Shown piece by piece: positions 1 through 8,250 of a DNA stretch of 10,579 nt. The first letter of the stretch is position 1. Every line of letters starts with the position of its first letter. The position numbers and the translations under genes are program-made. The notes under the pieces are model-generated. The model saw nothing but the letters and a program-made list of their open reading frames with translations, was not told the DNA's origin and ran no database searches. The stretch is from Chloroflexota bacterium (GTDB lineage Bacteria; Chloroflexota; UBA11872), in assembly GCA_028875175.1 (NCBI GenBank), contig JAPPFO010000176.1, forward strand, positions 1 through 10,579, written 5' to 3'.

Positions 1-771
1 GGCGGCTTCGAGCTTGCGGTCAAGACCGACGCGATGGGGGTGCGCACGCGCTCGGCGGCGGTGCCGGGGCTTGCGGGCACGGGCACCGAAGTGACGCGGC
101 TCCGGCTGGGCCTGGAGAGCTCGCGGCCGTTCCGCTTCGGGGGCGGGGCGCAACTGAGGCCGATCGTCGAGGTCGCCGTGCGCAAGGACGCGGGCGACGC
201 CGAGACCGGCTTCGGGGTGGATGTCGGCGGCGGCATCGCATGGATGGACCCGCGGCGGGGCCTCGCCGTCGATCTCAGGGGCCGGGGACTGGTGAGCCAC
301 GACTCGAAGAGCTTCCGCGAGGCCGGGCTGTCGGGCTCGCTCATCTGGGAGCCGCGGGCCGACGACGGCCGGGGTCCGAGCCTGGCGCTGACGCAGACGA
401 TGGGCGCGCAGGCTTCGGGCGGCGCGCATGCGCTGCTGGAACGGGGCACGCTCGCCGGTCTCGCGGCGAACGACAGCGGCACGGCGGACGGCGGACTGTT
501 GGCACGGCGCCGCCTGGGGGTACGGTTCGGCTACGGCTTTGCGGCGTTCGGCGACCACTTCACTTCGACGCCTGAGCTAGGCTTCGAGCGATCGGCGGCG
601 GGGTGCGACTACCGGCTCGGCTGGCGGCTGTCGAGCGGCGCGGGCGCCGGTTGGCTCGACCTGTCGCTGGAGGCGACGCGGCGCGAGGCCGTTAACGGCA
701 ACAGGGCAGGCCACGGCGCGGGCGTGCAGCCCGAGCACGCGGTCGGGCTACGCATCGAGGCGCGGTTCTAG
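1..771 (+). CDS. C-terminal beta-barrel domain of an autotransporter-like outer-membrane protein (5' end off window)
   Basis: The reading frame is open from base 1 and encodes the last 256 residues of a larger protein that begins outside the window. The fragment is built of alternating polar/hydrophobic stretches rich in Gly, Arg and Leu (for example LRLGLESSRPFRFGGG, VDVGGGIAW, RRLGVRFGYGF and YRLGWRLS), as expected for amphipathic strands of an outer-membrane barrel. It ends RIEARF: the terminal Phe with alternating hydrophobic residues is the usual BAM-recognition signature of outer-membrane proteins. The pattern resembles the C-terminal barrels of large repeat-containing autotransporter-like surface proteins; that family assignment is from memory, not from a search. 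The passenger part is not visible, so its role (adhesion or other surface function) is unknown. The next gene starts 252 bases downstream after a G+C-rich hairpin, so the two are probably separate transcription units. Confidence 0.75.
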   Translation, partial: GGFELAVKTDAMGVRTRSAAVPGLAGTGTEVTRLRLGLESSRPFRFGGGAQLRPIVEVAVRKDAGDAETGFGVDVGGGIAWMDPRRGLAVDLRGRGLVSHDSKSFREAGLSGSLIWEPRADDGRGPSLALTQTMGAQASGGAHALLERGTLAGLAANDSGTADGGLLARRRLGVRFGYGFAAFGDHFTSTPELGFERSAAGCDYRLGWRLSSGAGAGWLDLSLEATRREAVNGNRAGHGAGVQPEHAVGLRIEARF

Positions 772-773
772 GT

Positions 774-803
774 CCCGCCGAGCCAGGCATGGCACGTGGC
801 GGG
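774..803 (+). terminator. Possible hairpin after the barrel gene, no U-tract
   Basis: Two bases after the stop codon, CCCGCC (774-779) pairs with GGCGGG (798-803), and within the loop GCCA (782-785) pairs with TGGC (790-793). The position fits a transcript end, but no T-run follows, so a classical Rho-independent terminator is doubtful. An A+T-rich stretch (about 818-870) follows. Confidence 0.25.
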
Positions 804-964
804 GCATGACCAACCAGAATCAAGACTAACACTGTTATTTTCAACAAGTTAACAAAACCATCGGCTCTTCGTTGACCCGGATCTAAGGTCCGCTCGACAG
901 ACATCCAGCGGAGATCTCCCGACGGCGATCACCCAGCTAAAGTTCCCCGCCCTGCCCTCGTGCC

Positions 965-993
965 AGGACCGATACTTGCTTGCGGGCTAGAAT
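965..993 (+). promoter_or_regulatory. Candidate sigma-70 promoter for the DUF2339 gene
   Basis: TAGAAT at 988-993 matches the -10 consensus at five of six positions. The hexamer 17 bases upstream (AGGACC, 965-970) matches the -35 poorly. Transcription would start near 1000, leaving a leader of about 24 bases before the TTG start. The rest of 772-964 shows no convincing gene, only the A+T-rich stretch at about 818-870. Confidence 0.3.
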
Positions 994-1023
994 CGTCTGT
1001 ACGCAAGCCAAAGGGAACGAGAC

Positions 1024-3664
1024 TTGACGTTTTACGTTCTGATCGGCCTGGTGCTGGGGCTGGCGGTCGGTGCGTGGACCGGCGGCTTCGGGCCGGGGCT
1101 GGTCTACTGCGGTCTGATCGGCGGTCTCGGTGGCTGGGTCCTGCACCTCAGTTTCCGCCTCAAGGATCTCGAAACGGCCAGAGAGATTGATGCGCCGGCG
1201 GGTCTGCGCGCCCGGCCGGCTCCGGCGGAGAGCGACGCGGAGGCAAGCTCATCCAGCGCTACCGCGGTCGCGGATGAAGTCGCGGCGGGTGAATCGATGC
1301 CAAGCCCGACGCGGCATACCCCTGCCCGCCCCGAGCCGGAAGCTGACGTATGGGGGTCGGAACCGGCCGGCGAACCTGAACGGGAATCCGGTCCGTCCGC
1401 CGCGGACCGGGTGCTCGACGCGGCGAAGAACTGGTTCACGACCGGCAACGTGCCGGTGAAAGTCGGCGTCGTGGTCGTTCTTTTCGGCGTCGGGTTCTTC
1501 ATCAAGTACGCCATCGACAACGAACTGTTCGCGTTTCCCGTGTGGGCCCGCATGGCCGGGCTGGCGCTGTTCGGCCTCGTCATGTTCGGCATGGGCTGGC
1601 GTCTGCGCGAGCAGAGAGAGGTCTACGGGCTCAGTCTGCAGGGCGGGGGCCTGGGCATTCTCTACCTCACGACCTACGCCGCCTTCGAGTTCTATGCGCT
1701 GCTGCCGGCAACGGTGGCATTCGGAGCCATGGTGGTCGTCACGGTGGCGGCAGGCCTGGTCGCGGTGATCCAGAACGCCCGCACGCTCATCGTGCTGGGC
1801 ATCGCAGGGGGATTCCTGGCACCCCTTCTCGCAGCCACGGATGTGGGGAATCACGTCGCGCTATTCAGCTACTACGCGGTGCTGAATGCGGCAATCCTGA
1901 CCATTGCCTGGTTCAAGGCGTGGCGAATCCTCAACCTGCTGGGCTTCGCGTTCACCTTCGTGATCGCGAGCCTGTGGGGCTACCAGGGCTATCGGCCCGA
2001 GCACTTCACCACCACCGAGCCGTTTCTCATCCTGTTCGTGCTCATGTACATCGGCGTCGCGGTGCTGTTCGCCCTGCGCCGCCCGCCCAACCTGCGCGGT
2101 TTCGTCGACAGTGCCGTGGTGTTCGGCACGCCGTTTATCGGGTTCGCGCTGCAGACCCAGCTCGTGGAGAGCGAGGCCGGCCTGGCGTGGTCGGCCGGAG
2201 GCCTGGCGGCGCTCTACGCCGTGCTGGCCGCAGGCCTGTGGCGGATCAACGACCTGCGCACGTTGGCAATGTGTTTCCTGGGGCTGGCGCTCGCGTTCCT
2301 GGCGCTTGCGTTCCCGCTGGCGCTGGATGACCGCTGGACGTGCGCCGCCTGGGCCGCCCAGGGCGCGATGCTGGCGTGGTTCAGCGTGCGCAGCGGGTCC
2401 CGGCTGCTGCTGATTGCCGGCGCCGTGCTGCAGGTCGCCGCCGCGCTGGCGCATGCGCAGGCGGGGCTGTTCGACAGCGTGGCCACGCCTTTGCTGAATG
2501 GTCCCTTCCTCACCGGCGTGGTGCTGGCGCTGGCCGGCTGGACCGTGGGCAGGTGCGTGGTGGTTCTGGTCGGCGGCCCGCGAGATCACGGAATTCGTGG
2601 TGGAGGATGTCCGGGGCGCAGTTGGGCTCGGCACCGTCGGTTTTTCGGCCATCGCCGCTACCCTGGTTGCGAAGGCGGTTGGATGGCGTCGACTCGATTC
2701 CCTCGCATTCGTGCTGCTGCCCGCCATGGTCGGGATGCTTGCCTTCGGCTTCTGGATGGAATCTCAGCCACATCCCCTCGCGAACTACGGCTGGCTCGCC
2801 TGGCCGGTCGCGCTGGGCGCGCAATACGCATTCCTCTACTACCGGGAGGACGGCTATCCCGGGCTGACGCCGGGTCTGCACGTTGGGACGTACTGGGTAT
2901 TGGCGGTGCTGGTGGCGAGCGAAGTGCGCTGGCTCGTGGAGTTCGCCGCCGGGGGCGACTGGCCCCTCGCATTCGCCGTCGCGTCGGCCGCAGGCCTGGC
3001 GCTCGCGACCGGCGCGGCGCGCGCAAGACTGCCCTGGCCGCTTGACGCGCATTGGCACGCGTATTCCGCGGTGGGAATTCCGGTGGTGGCGGGGGCGGCG
3101 GGCGTGCTCGTGCTGGCGGCCAGCCTGAGCTCCGATGGGAGCGCGGCGCCGCTTCCCTATCTTCCGCTGGTCAATCCGCTGACGATGGCCGCGGCCGCGG
3201 CGGGTGTCGCGATCTGGCGCGCTCTCGACATCGACCTGCGGCGTCCGGATGCGCGGACCCTCGTCCTGCTGTTCGCCGTAGTCGGCCTCGTCCTCCTGTC
3301 CATGGAAGTGGCGCGCGGCGTACACCACTTCGCGGGCGTTCCGTTCACGGCCGGTGCGCTCGCGGGATCGGCGATCTTCCAGGCGGGACTGTCGCTTGTC
3401 TGGGGAACTGCGGGCCTCGCGGGGATGGTGGCGGGGGCAAGGAGAGAACATCGCGACGTCTGGATCGGCGGTGCCGTCGTGATGGGTCTCGTGATCGTGA
3501 AGCTGTTCCTGGTGGAACTCGGAAACGTCGGCACGTTGAGCCGGGTCGTGTCCTTCCTCGGTGTTGGCCTGCTGCTGCTCATCGTAGGTTACCTGGCGCC
3601 GGTGCCGAAGGGCCGGAACGAGTCGGGGGACCCCGAAACATCCGCTGTACCCCCGGCGACATGA
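1024..3664 (+). pseudogene. DUF2339 family multi-pass inner-membrane protein, interrupted by a frameshift
   Basis: The start is TTG at 1024, supported by AAGGGA (1011-1016) seven bases upstream; an in-frame stop at 988 excludes a much longer N-terminus. Residues 1-45 form a membrane anchor. Residues about 55-128 are a Pro/Glu/Ala/Ser-rich linker. From about 130 comes the DUF2339 core: NWFTTGNVPVKVG, LQGGGLGILYLTTYAAFEFY, GIAGGFLAPLLAATD, HVALFSYYAVLNA, LLGFAFTFVIASLWG and TEPFLILFVLMYI, in a chain of many hydrophobic helices. Around 2550-2575 the membrane-like sequence leaves frame 1 and continues in frame 2 (AAREITEFVVEDV onward) to the stop at 3662-3664. Frame 1 beyond this point becomes Arg/Gly-rich nonsense up to its stop at 3045. 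The spliced product would be about 880 residues, normal for the family. One extra base in the G/T-rich run explains the shift. DUF2339 function is not established. It may be real decay or an assembly error; if an error, the gene is intact. Confidence 0.85.
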
Positions 3665-3778
3665 CCCTTGCGGGCGTCCCGGCCCGGAGCACATGAGCCG
3701 ATGCCCGGGTGAGCGGGCCCGTGTGGGTGCAGACCCTCGAACGCGGCGTTGCCGCAAGTCGATTCGACCGGTGGCGGT
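3665..3778. other. Convergent intergenic region with short G+C-rich hairpins
   Basis: The DUF2339 gene and the binding-protein gene end tail to tail here. Two short inverted repeats are visible: GCCCG (3703-3707) with CGGGC (3714-3718), and GCGGC (3743-3747) with GCCGC (3751-3755). Neither is followed by a T-run on either strand. They could contribute to two-way termination, but stems of five base pairs are common by chance at this G+C content. Confidence 0.25.
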
Positions 3779-5698
3779 TCAGTCGTTGACCACGATTCGC
3801 GCTGCCTTTTCGCGGTCATACCACCAGCCGTCCGGAAACGCGGGCCAGTAGTCCGGCTCGAAGGCCGGAATGCCGAACTTGTCCCAGTGCACCGTTCGGC
3901 GCGGGCCGACGGCGTACAGGGGAATCTGGTAGTACTGCCAGAGCAGTACCCGGTCGATCGCCCGGCAGGCGGCCACCATCTCATCGAGGGTGGTCGCGAG
4001 GTTGGCTTCGGTCACGAGACTGTCGAGCACCGGATCCGCGATCCCGCCCACGTTCCGGGACAGAGGGAGGGTGGCGGCTTCCGAGTGGTAGGTCGACCTC
4101 AGCTCGATGACCGGCGGCATGAGGATGTCCCGGTTCATCAGCACGGCGTCGAATTCGAATTCCCGCAGCAGGTTGGCATAGCGCGTCGAATCCAAGAGCT
4201 GGATGCTGCCCCCGATTCCAAGCTGTTCCAGCGACTTGAGATAGGGCAGCAGGAACCGGGCGTCTTCGGGATTCTGGGAAAGAAACGGCAGTTCGAAGGC
4301 ATCGCCGGCGCCGTTGCGAAGCACGCCGCCTTCGACCCGCCAACCGGCCTCGCGCAACAGTTGACGGGCCTCAAGAAGGGACTCGCGCCGGGCCTGGGGC
4401 GTCTCGGCCTCGCGAAAGCGAAACGGGCGCGCGAAGAGCTCCGGTGGCAGGTCTGCCCGGTGGGGTTCGAGCAGCGCGAGTTCGTCCCCACTCGGCAGGT
4501 CCGTTGCGGAGAGGATCGTGTCCGGCCAGTAGCTGTGGGCCCGTTTGCGGTACCCGTGGTGCAGGATCCGGTTCTGCCACTCGAAATCCATCGCCAGGGT
4601 CAGCGCCTGCCGGACGCGCCGGTCGCCGAACTTGTCCCGGCGGTTGTTGAGAGCGATCGAGCTTCGCACGCCCACCTCGATGCCGAATTTCCGGTGGATC
4701 TTGCGTATCCAGCCCCTCTTGAGAGCGGGGATGTCGTAGGACCGGTGCCAGTAGCGGACGTCGGACTCCGTGAAAATGTCGATCAGGCCCTTGCGGAACG
4801 CCTCGCGGGTCACGGTGGCGTCTCGGTAGACGTCGTAGCGGACCGTGTCGAAATTGTATCGGCCGCGATTGACCGGAATGTCGCGCCCCCAATAGTCCGG
4901 ATCCCTTTTCCAGGTGACGTAGCGGGCCTGCTTGATGGCCGCAACCTCGTAGGGCCCGCTGGACACCGGCGGCTCCAAGGTGACCCGGGTCGGATCCCGT
5001 TCCCGCCAGTAGTGCGCGGGGAGGATGGCGGTGAACTGCATCATGATGACGTTGTTGAGCGTCAGCGGCGTGTGCAGGTGAACCGCCACGTGCCGGTCAT
5101 CGAGCGCTTCGACGTCCCTGATGAATTCGAGGTACAGGCCGTACTCTATCTGTTGCCGCCGCGCGTCCAGCGTGAACACCACGTCGTCGCTGGTGATGGG
5201 AACGCCATCACGCCAACGGGCATCGGGGTGGATCCGAAACACGATCGCGAGGCGGTCATCAGTGACGGCGATGCCGTCGGCGAGGCGCCCGTAGAACGCA
5301 CTGATCTCGTCGCCGGCACGAATGAGTAACGTATCGGAACTGAAACCGAACCCCGTTGGCACGCCGATGGCCCCTTCGACCAGCGGGGCCAGGTTGTTGA
5401 ACGCACTTGCAGTCGACAGCACCAGCGTGCCGCCCTTGGGCGCATCGGGATTCAGGTAGTCGAGGTGGGTGAAGTCGCTCGGGTACTTGAGTTCGTGGAA
5501 GAAAGCGATCCCGTGCCTGAAGGACAGTTCTTCGATGTCGGTCCCGGCGATGACCGTATCCGCGACAGCCGACGACCAGGCGACGAGCAGGGGCCAGGCC
5601 AGCGCCATAAGACCTGTCGCCCCGCAGGGTGCCATGTCTTGCCCCCACCGACGCGATGCGGTTTGCCTGATCGGCTTCCATTCGTGAGTTTGCACCAC
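3779..5698 (-). CDS. YejA-like periplasmic peptide/solute-binding protein of an ABC transporter (SBP family 5)
   Basis: This is a 639-residue protein if started at GTG 5698. That start has AAAGGA (5706-5711) exactly seven bases upstream. The alternative ATG at 5635 (618 residues) has only a weak G-rich leader and would give a signal peptide with no positive n-region. From 5698 the N-terminus carries Lys/Arg residues, then a hydrophobic core (ATGLMALAWPLLVAW) and likely cleavage after SSAVA, so the mature protein would be periplasmic. Family 5/YejA hallmarks follow: HGIAFFHELKYPSDFTHLDY, NPDAPKGG, a FNNLAPLVEG segment, WRDGVPITSDDVVFT, SSGPYEV, DPDYWGRD, a YRDATVTREAFRKG stretch, RVRQALTLAMDFEW and a C-terminal QIPLYAVG segment. 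E. coli YejA, about 600 residues, delivers peptides to YejBEF. No permease or ATPase gene lies nearby in this window. Exact substrate specificity is unknown. Confidence 0.88.
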   Translation of the reverse strand: MVQTHEWKPIRQTASRRWGQDMAPCGATGLMALAWPLLVAWSSAVADTVIAGTDIEELSFRHGIAFFHELKYPSDFTHLDYLNPDAPKGGTLVLSTASAFNNLAPLVEGAIGVPTGFGFSSDTLLIRAGDEISAFYGRLADGIAVTDDRLAIVFRIHPDARWRDGVPITSDDVVFTLDARRQQIEYGLYLEFIRDVEALDDRHVAVHLHTPLTLNNVIMMQFTAILPAHYWRERDPTRVTLEPPVSSGPYEVAAIKQARYVTWKRDPDYWGRDIPVNRGRYNFDTVRYDVYRDATVTREAFRKGLIDIFTESDVRYWHRSYDIPALKRGWIRKIHRKFGIEVGVRSSIALNNRRDKFGDRRVRQALTLAMDFEWQNRILHHGYRKRAHSYWPDTILSATDLPSGDELALLEPHRADLPPELFARPFRFREAETPQARRESLLEARQLLREAGWRVEGGVLRNGAGDAFELPFLSQNPEDARFLLPYLKSLEQLGIGGSIQLLDSTRYANLLREFEFDAVLMNRDILMPPVIELRSTYHSEAATLPLSRNVGGIADPVLDSLVTEANLATTLDEMVAACRAIDRVLLWQYYQIPLYAVGPRRTVHWDKFGIPAFEPDYWPAFPDGWWYDREKAARIVVND

Positions 5699-5705
5699 GT
5701 CGCCA

Positions 5706-5711
5706 TCCTTT
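5706..5711 (-). promoter_or_regulatory. Ribosome binding site deciding the GTG start of the binding-protein gene
   Basis: On the minus strand the sequence reads AAAGGA, then seven bases, then GTG GTG. This favours GTG 5698 (seven-base spacing) over GTG 5695 (ten bases) and over ATG 5635. Confidence 0.6.
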
Positions 5712-5751
5712 CGCGGTCCGTCAAACCCGACCCCCAGTCTGGTCGGAAAAC

Positions 5752-5780
5752 AAGCTATGGCAATGCCATGGAGTTGGCAA
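5752..5780 (-). promoter_or_regulatory. Candidate promoter with an operator-like palindrome for the binding-protein gene
   Basis: Reading the minus strand, TTGCCA (5780-5775, five of six matches to the -35 consensus) is followed after exactly 17 bases by TAGCTT (5757-5752, a weaker -10). The spacer holds a perfect 13-base palindrome, ATGGCAATGCCAT (5757-5769), a typical operator shape and position for a repressor. The heptamer TGGCAAT occurs in the palindrome (5758-5764) and again at 5775-5781, 17 bases apart. The predicted leader to GTG 5698 is about 45-50 bases. No regulator can be named. Confidence 0.4.
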
Positions 5781-5975
5781 TCGGCAAACGCGTGACAGAG
5801 AGATGATCGTGATGGGCCCGGTCGACCGTTCGGATGACGGGGCCGGTCAGCCCATCGGGATGTGGCCGACGACGACGCCCCTTCAGCCATCACCCGGGTC
5901 ACCGCGTGGTCCTTCCTCGTGGTTGCTGTTCCAGTTGACTCACGCCCCGCGAAGCCGTGGCCGGGGTAGACTGCG

Positions 5976-6824
5976 ATGAGCATGCAGCCAAAGATCATTT
6001 TCGAGCCACATATTCCCATGGCGCTGCATCACGCCCTGGAATACGCCGGAGACGATGGTTTCGTGGCATCGCTGCCGGAGTTGCTGCGCGCCAGGACGAA
6101 CGTGCCCTACGACAACATCGTGTGGAATACCTGGTTCACCGCGCACTCCGAGGAGTGCGTGGTCACGACCCCGCAGGGCAACCCGGTCGTGGTGGCGATT
6201 CACGGCGGCGGTGTGCTCGGAACGCCCCAGCGCTTCGAGAGAAGCCTGTACGCCGACATGGGCCACCAGAACTCGGAGGGTCTCACGGGCGACGGCGCCG
6301 CCAAGGTCACTGCCGAGGAGGCCCGCGACGTGCTGAACGGCAAACTGCCCGACGGCACGCGAATCCCGATATTCGCGTTCAATGAATTGAGACAGGGCAT
6401 CGATGCGCTACCGCGGCGCTATGGCGTCGTCATGGACTTCGAGCTGGCGCGGAAAACCGAGAAGGGGTTCACGCCTTTCGAGGTCCTGAAGGAGGAACCG
6501 AACTTCATCGCCCGCGCGGGCGGCGTCGATGCGGCGGCAGCGTATCTCGACCGGTTTCAGGCGCGGCACGACACGAAGCTGATGGGGAATTTCCATCCCT
6601 TCAACTACGTCGACCCGGATCAGCCCCAAACCCGCGTGATATTCCTCGCTGGCAACAAGGGGGGCGTCGGCAGCGAGGGCGACTACTTCTACGGCTATGA
6701 CTCGGACTACGGCATCGGCGGCTGGGGCCACATGGTCGGCATGGCTCGGTACATTGCGGTCAAGCCAGGGCATGTGCCGGCCAGTGGATTGCGAGGCCAG
6801 GACTTCCATGGAATAAGCATTTGA
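5976..6824 (+). CDS. Uncharacterised 282-residue soluble protein
   Basis: I do not recognise this family. ATG at 5976 is preceded by GGGG (5963-5966) at nine-base spacing; a second in-frame ATG at 5982 is too far from it. There is no signal peptide or membrane segment, so the product is probably cytoplasmic. Visible blocks are an N-terminal HHALEYAGDDGFVASLPELL helix-like region, an extended TPQGNPVVVAIHGGGVLGTP segment around residues 65-85, a mixed middle region with GVVMDFELARK, and a Gly/Tyr/Asp-rich tail (FLAGNKGGVGSEGDYFYGYD, then GIGGWGHMVGMARYIAVKPG). The IHGGG string recalls the oxyanion-hole HGGG motif of some alpha/beta hydrolases, but no nucleophile-elbow GxSxG is present, so I do not call a hydrolase. 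Other-frame ORFs here are Arg/Pro-rich shadows, supporting this frame. The gene is divergent from the binding-protein gene and precedes an integrase, so it may lie at a chromosome/island boundary. Confidence 0.75.
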   Translation: MSMQPKIIFEPHIPMALHHALEYAGDDGFVASLPELLRARTNVPYDNIVWNTWFTAHSEECVVTTPQGNPVVVAIHGGGVLGTPQRFERSLYADMGHQNSEGLTGDGAAKVTAEEARDVLNGKLPDGTRIPIFAFNELRQGIDALPRRYGVVMDFELARKTEKGFTPFEVLKEEPNFIARAGGVDAAAAYLDRFQARHDTKLMGNFHPFNYVDPDQPQTRVIFLAGNKGGVGSEGDYFYGYDSDYGIGGWGHMVGMARYIAVKPGHVPASGLRGQDFHGISI

Positions 6825-6887
6825 AGCGGGTTGGTCTGCGTTCTTCTGCAACGGTATGCGTCTCCGGTCGTCGGGAATTTCCATTGT

Positions 6888-6902
6888 TTATCAATTAGAT
6901 AA
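6888..6902. repeat. A+T-rich inverted repeat upstream of the integrase
   Basis: TTATC (6888-6892) and GATAA (6898-6902) are perfect inverted arms around AATTA, in an unusually A+T-rich patch of an otherwise G+C-rich window. The site lies about 140 bases before the integrase start. It could be an operator or an integrase/excisionase accessory site; nothing else supports either role. Confidence 0.25.
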
Positions 6903-6930
6903 GTCTGTTTCGGCATGTGCAATGACGTGC

Positions 6931-6971
6931 CATCCGGTGCCATTCGACGCCAACGGATGCCTCTGTTTTTT
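6931..6971 (+). terminator. Probable Rho-independent terminator between the orphan gene and the integrase
   Basis: CATCCG (6931-6936) pairs with CGGATG (6954-6959). Inside, after one mismatch, TG pairs with CA. Six T residues follow at 6966-6971. The gap of six bases between stem and T-run and the two internal mismatches make it imperfect. It lies 107 bases after the stop of the upstream gene and would insulate that transcript from the integrase gene. Confidence 0.4.
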
Positions 6972-7043
6972 GTGGGACGAGTTGTAAGCCAATTCTGATT
7001 CCTATAGACTCCATTTCACGCCTGAAGTCGAGTCTGTCGTTCC

Positions 7044-8213
7044 ATGCCGAAACTCAATCGCAACGCCCTGTCCGCCCGGATGGTACGCCACGCCGGCCCC
7101 GGCAGCTACGTGGACGGCAACGGCCTCATGCTGCGGGTCCGCGATACCGGCTCCCGCTCCTGGGTGCAGCGCATCATGGTGCACGGCCGCCGGGTGGACA
7201 TCGGCCTCGGCAACGCCGAGTTGGTGAGCCTCGCCGACGCGCGGCGCGCGGCGGCCGACAACCGGGCCGTGGCGCGCACCGGCGGCGATCCGCGGAAGGC
7301 AAGGACGATCTCGTTCGCCGAAGCCGAGCCCTTGGCTATGGCGGAGAAGGCAGAGACCTGGCGCGCCGGGACGGCGTCGAAGTCGCAGCGCGACTGGCGC
7401 TCGACGATGGACGCCTACGTGCTGCCGCAACTGGGGAAGATGCACGTCGGGGCGGTGGCCACCAGCGACGTCAAGCGTGTGCTGCGTCCCTTGGCGTTGG
7501 CGGGCAAGCACGCGACGATGCGCATGGTGGCCGGGCGGATCGTCGCGGTGCTGGAATGGGCGGAGGTGGAGAACCTGCGCGAGCCCGCCGGCAGCGGCCG
7601 GGCGATCGTCGAGACGGTGACTCGTTCGCTGCCGAAGGCGGCGGCGGTCCGCCACCACCGGGCGCTGCACTTCTCCGACGTGGCGGCGGCGCTCGGCAAG
7701 GTGGACGCCCATCCGCGCATCGCGCGCTCCGTACAACTCGCAATCCGCTTCGGCGTGCTGACGGCGGCGCGGCAGGCGGAGGTGCGCCGGGCGACGTGGG
7801 ACGAGTTCGATTTCGAGGCCGCGGTGTGGACGATCCCGGAGGCGCACATGAAGCGCTACCGGCCGCACCGGGTGCCCCTGTCCACAGGCGCGCTGGCGGC
7901 GTTGGAGGACTCGCGGAAGCTGAACGGCCACGGGGAGTTCGCGTTCCGCGCCCCGCGCGGGGGGAAGCTCGGCAGGACGGCGGTCGCCGACGCCTTGAGG
8001 AAGGCGGAGATCAACGCCACCGGCCACGGCTTCCGTTCCAGCTTCAAGGACTGGGCGCGCCACGAGGGCGTGGACGAGATCCTCTCCGAGTTCGCGCTGG
8101 CGCACGTCGAGGGCTCGAAGACGGTGGCCGCCTACGCGCGCGACGACCTGCTGGAGAAGCGGCGCCCGGTCATGCAGGCGTGGTGGGATTACCTGGGGAA
8201 CAACGGCGACTGA
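7044..8213 (+). CDS. P4-type tyrosine recombinase/phage integrase, apparently complete
   Basis: This 389-residue protein has the family's usual length. Residues about 1-85 match the arm-binding (DUF4102-type) N-terminal domain: SYVDGNGLMLRV, SWVQRIMVHGRRVDIGLG and LVSLADARRAA. Residues about 95-185 form the SAM-like core-binding domain. The catalytic domain keeps the full set: Arg243 (LTAARQAEVR), a Lys candidate at 270 (MKRYRPHRVPLS), His328-x-x-Arg331 (HGFRSSFKDWARH), His354 (LAHVEG) and nucleophile Tyr364 (VAAYARDD). It ends in the familiar RRPVMQAWWDYL motif. ATG 7044 has no clear Shine-Dalgarno sequence, but the upstream 219 bases carry no gene. Enzymes of this family integrate genomic islands and prophages, usually at tRNA 3' ends; no tRNA is visible beside this gene, so its attachment site is unidentified. 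Its presence suggests that the right half of the window is mobile. Confidence 0.93.
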   Translation: MPKLNRNALSARMVRHAGPGSYVDGNGLMLRVRDTGSRSWVQRIMVHGRRVDIGLGNAELVSLADARRAAADNRAVARTGGDPRKARTISFAEAEPLAMAEKAETWRAGTASKSQRDWRSTMDAYVLPQLGKMHVGAVATSDVKRVLRPLALAGKHATMRMVAGRIVAVLEWAEVENLREPAGSGRAIVETVTRSLPKAAAVRHHRALHFSDVAAALGKVDAHPRIARSVQLAIRFGVLTAARQAEVRRATWDEFDFEAAVWTIPEAHMKRYRPHRVPLSTGALAALEDSRKLNGHGEFAFRAPRGGKLGRTAVADALRKAEINATGHGFRSSFKDWARHEGVDEILSEFALAHVEGSKTVAAYARDDLLEKRRPVMQAWWDYLGNNGD

Positions 8214-8250
8214 CGGAGGTCGTTCGACTCGTCGATAGGGGTGTCGCGAC

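Noticed and set aside
2400..2580. Two separate overlapping genes instead of a frameshifted DUF2339 gene
   Set aside because: The second frame before about 2560 is Trp/Pro/Arg-rich and unlike the family, while the two frames joined give one family-length protein.
2510..3757. A 415-codon minus-strand ORF opposite the DUF2339 gene
   Set aside because: Arg/His/Gln-rich low-quality translation, fully overlapped by a frame with strong family motifs.
3749..5329. A 526-codon plus-strand ORF antisense to the binding-protein gene
   Set aside because: Its translation lacks recognisable motifs and mirrors the codon structure of the well-supported minus-strand gene; long antisense frames are common at high G+C.
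5699..6019. N-terminal extension of the binding-protein frame up to 6019
   Set aside because: It would bury the signal peptide more than 100 residues inside and overlap the divergent gene; GTG 5698 has an ideal ribosome binding site.
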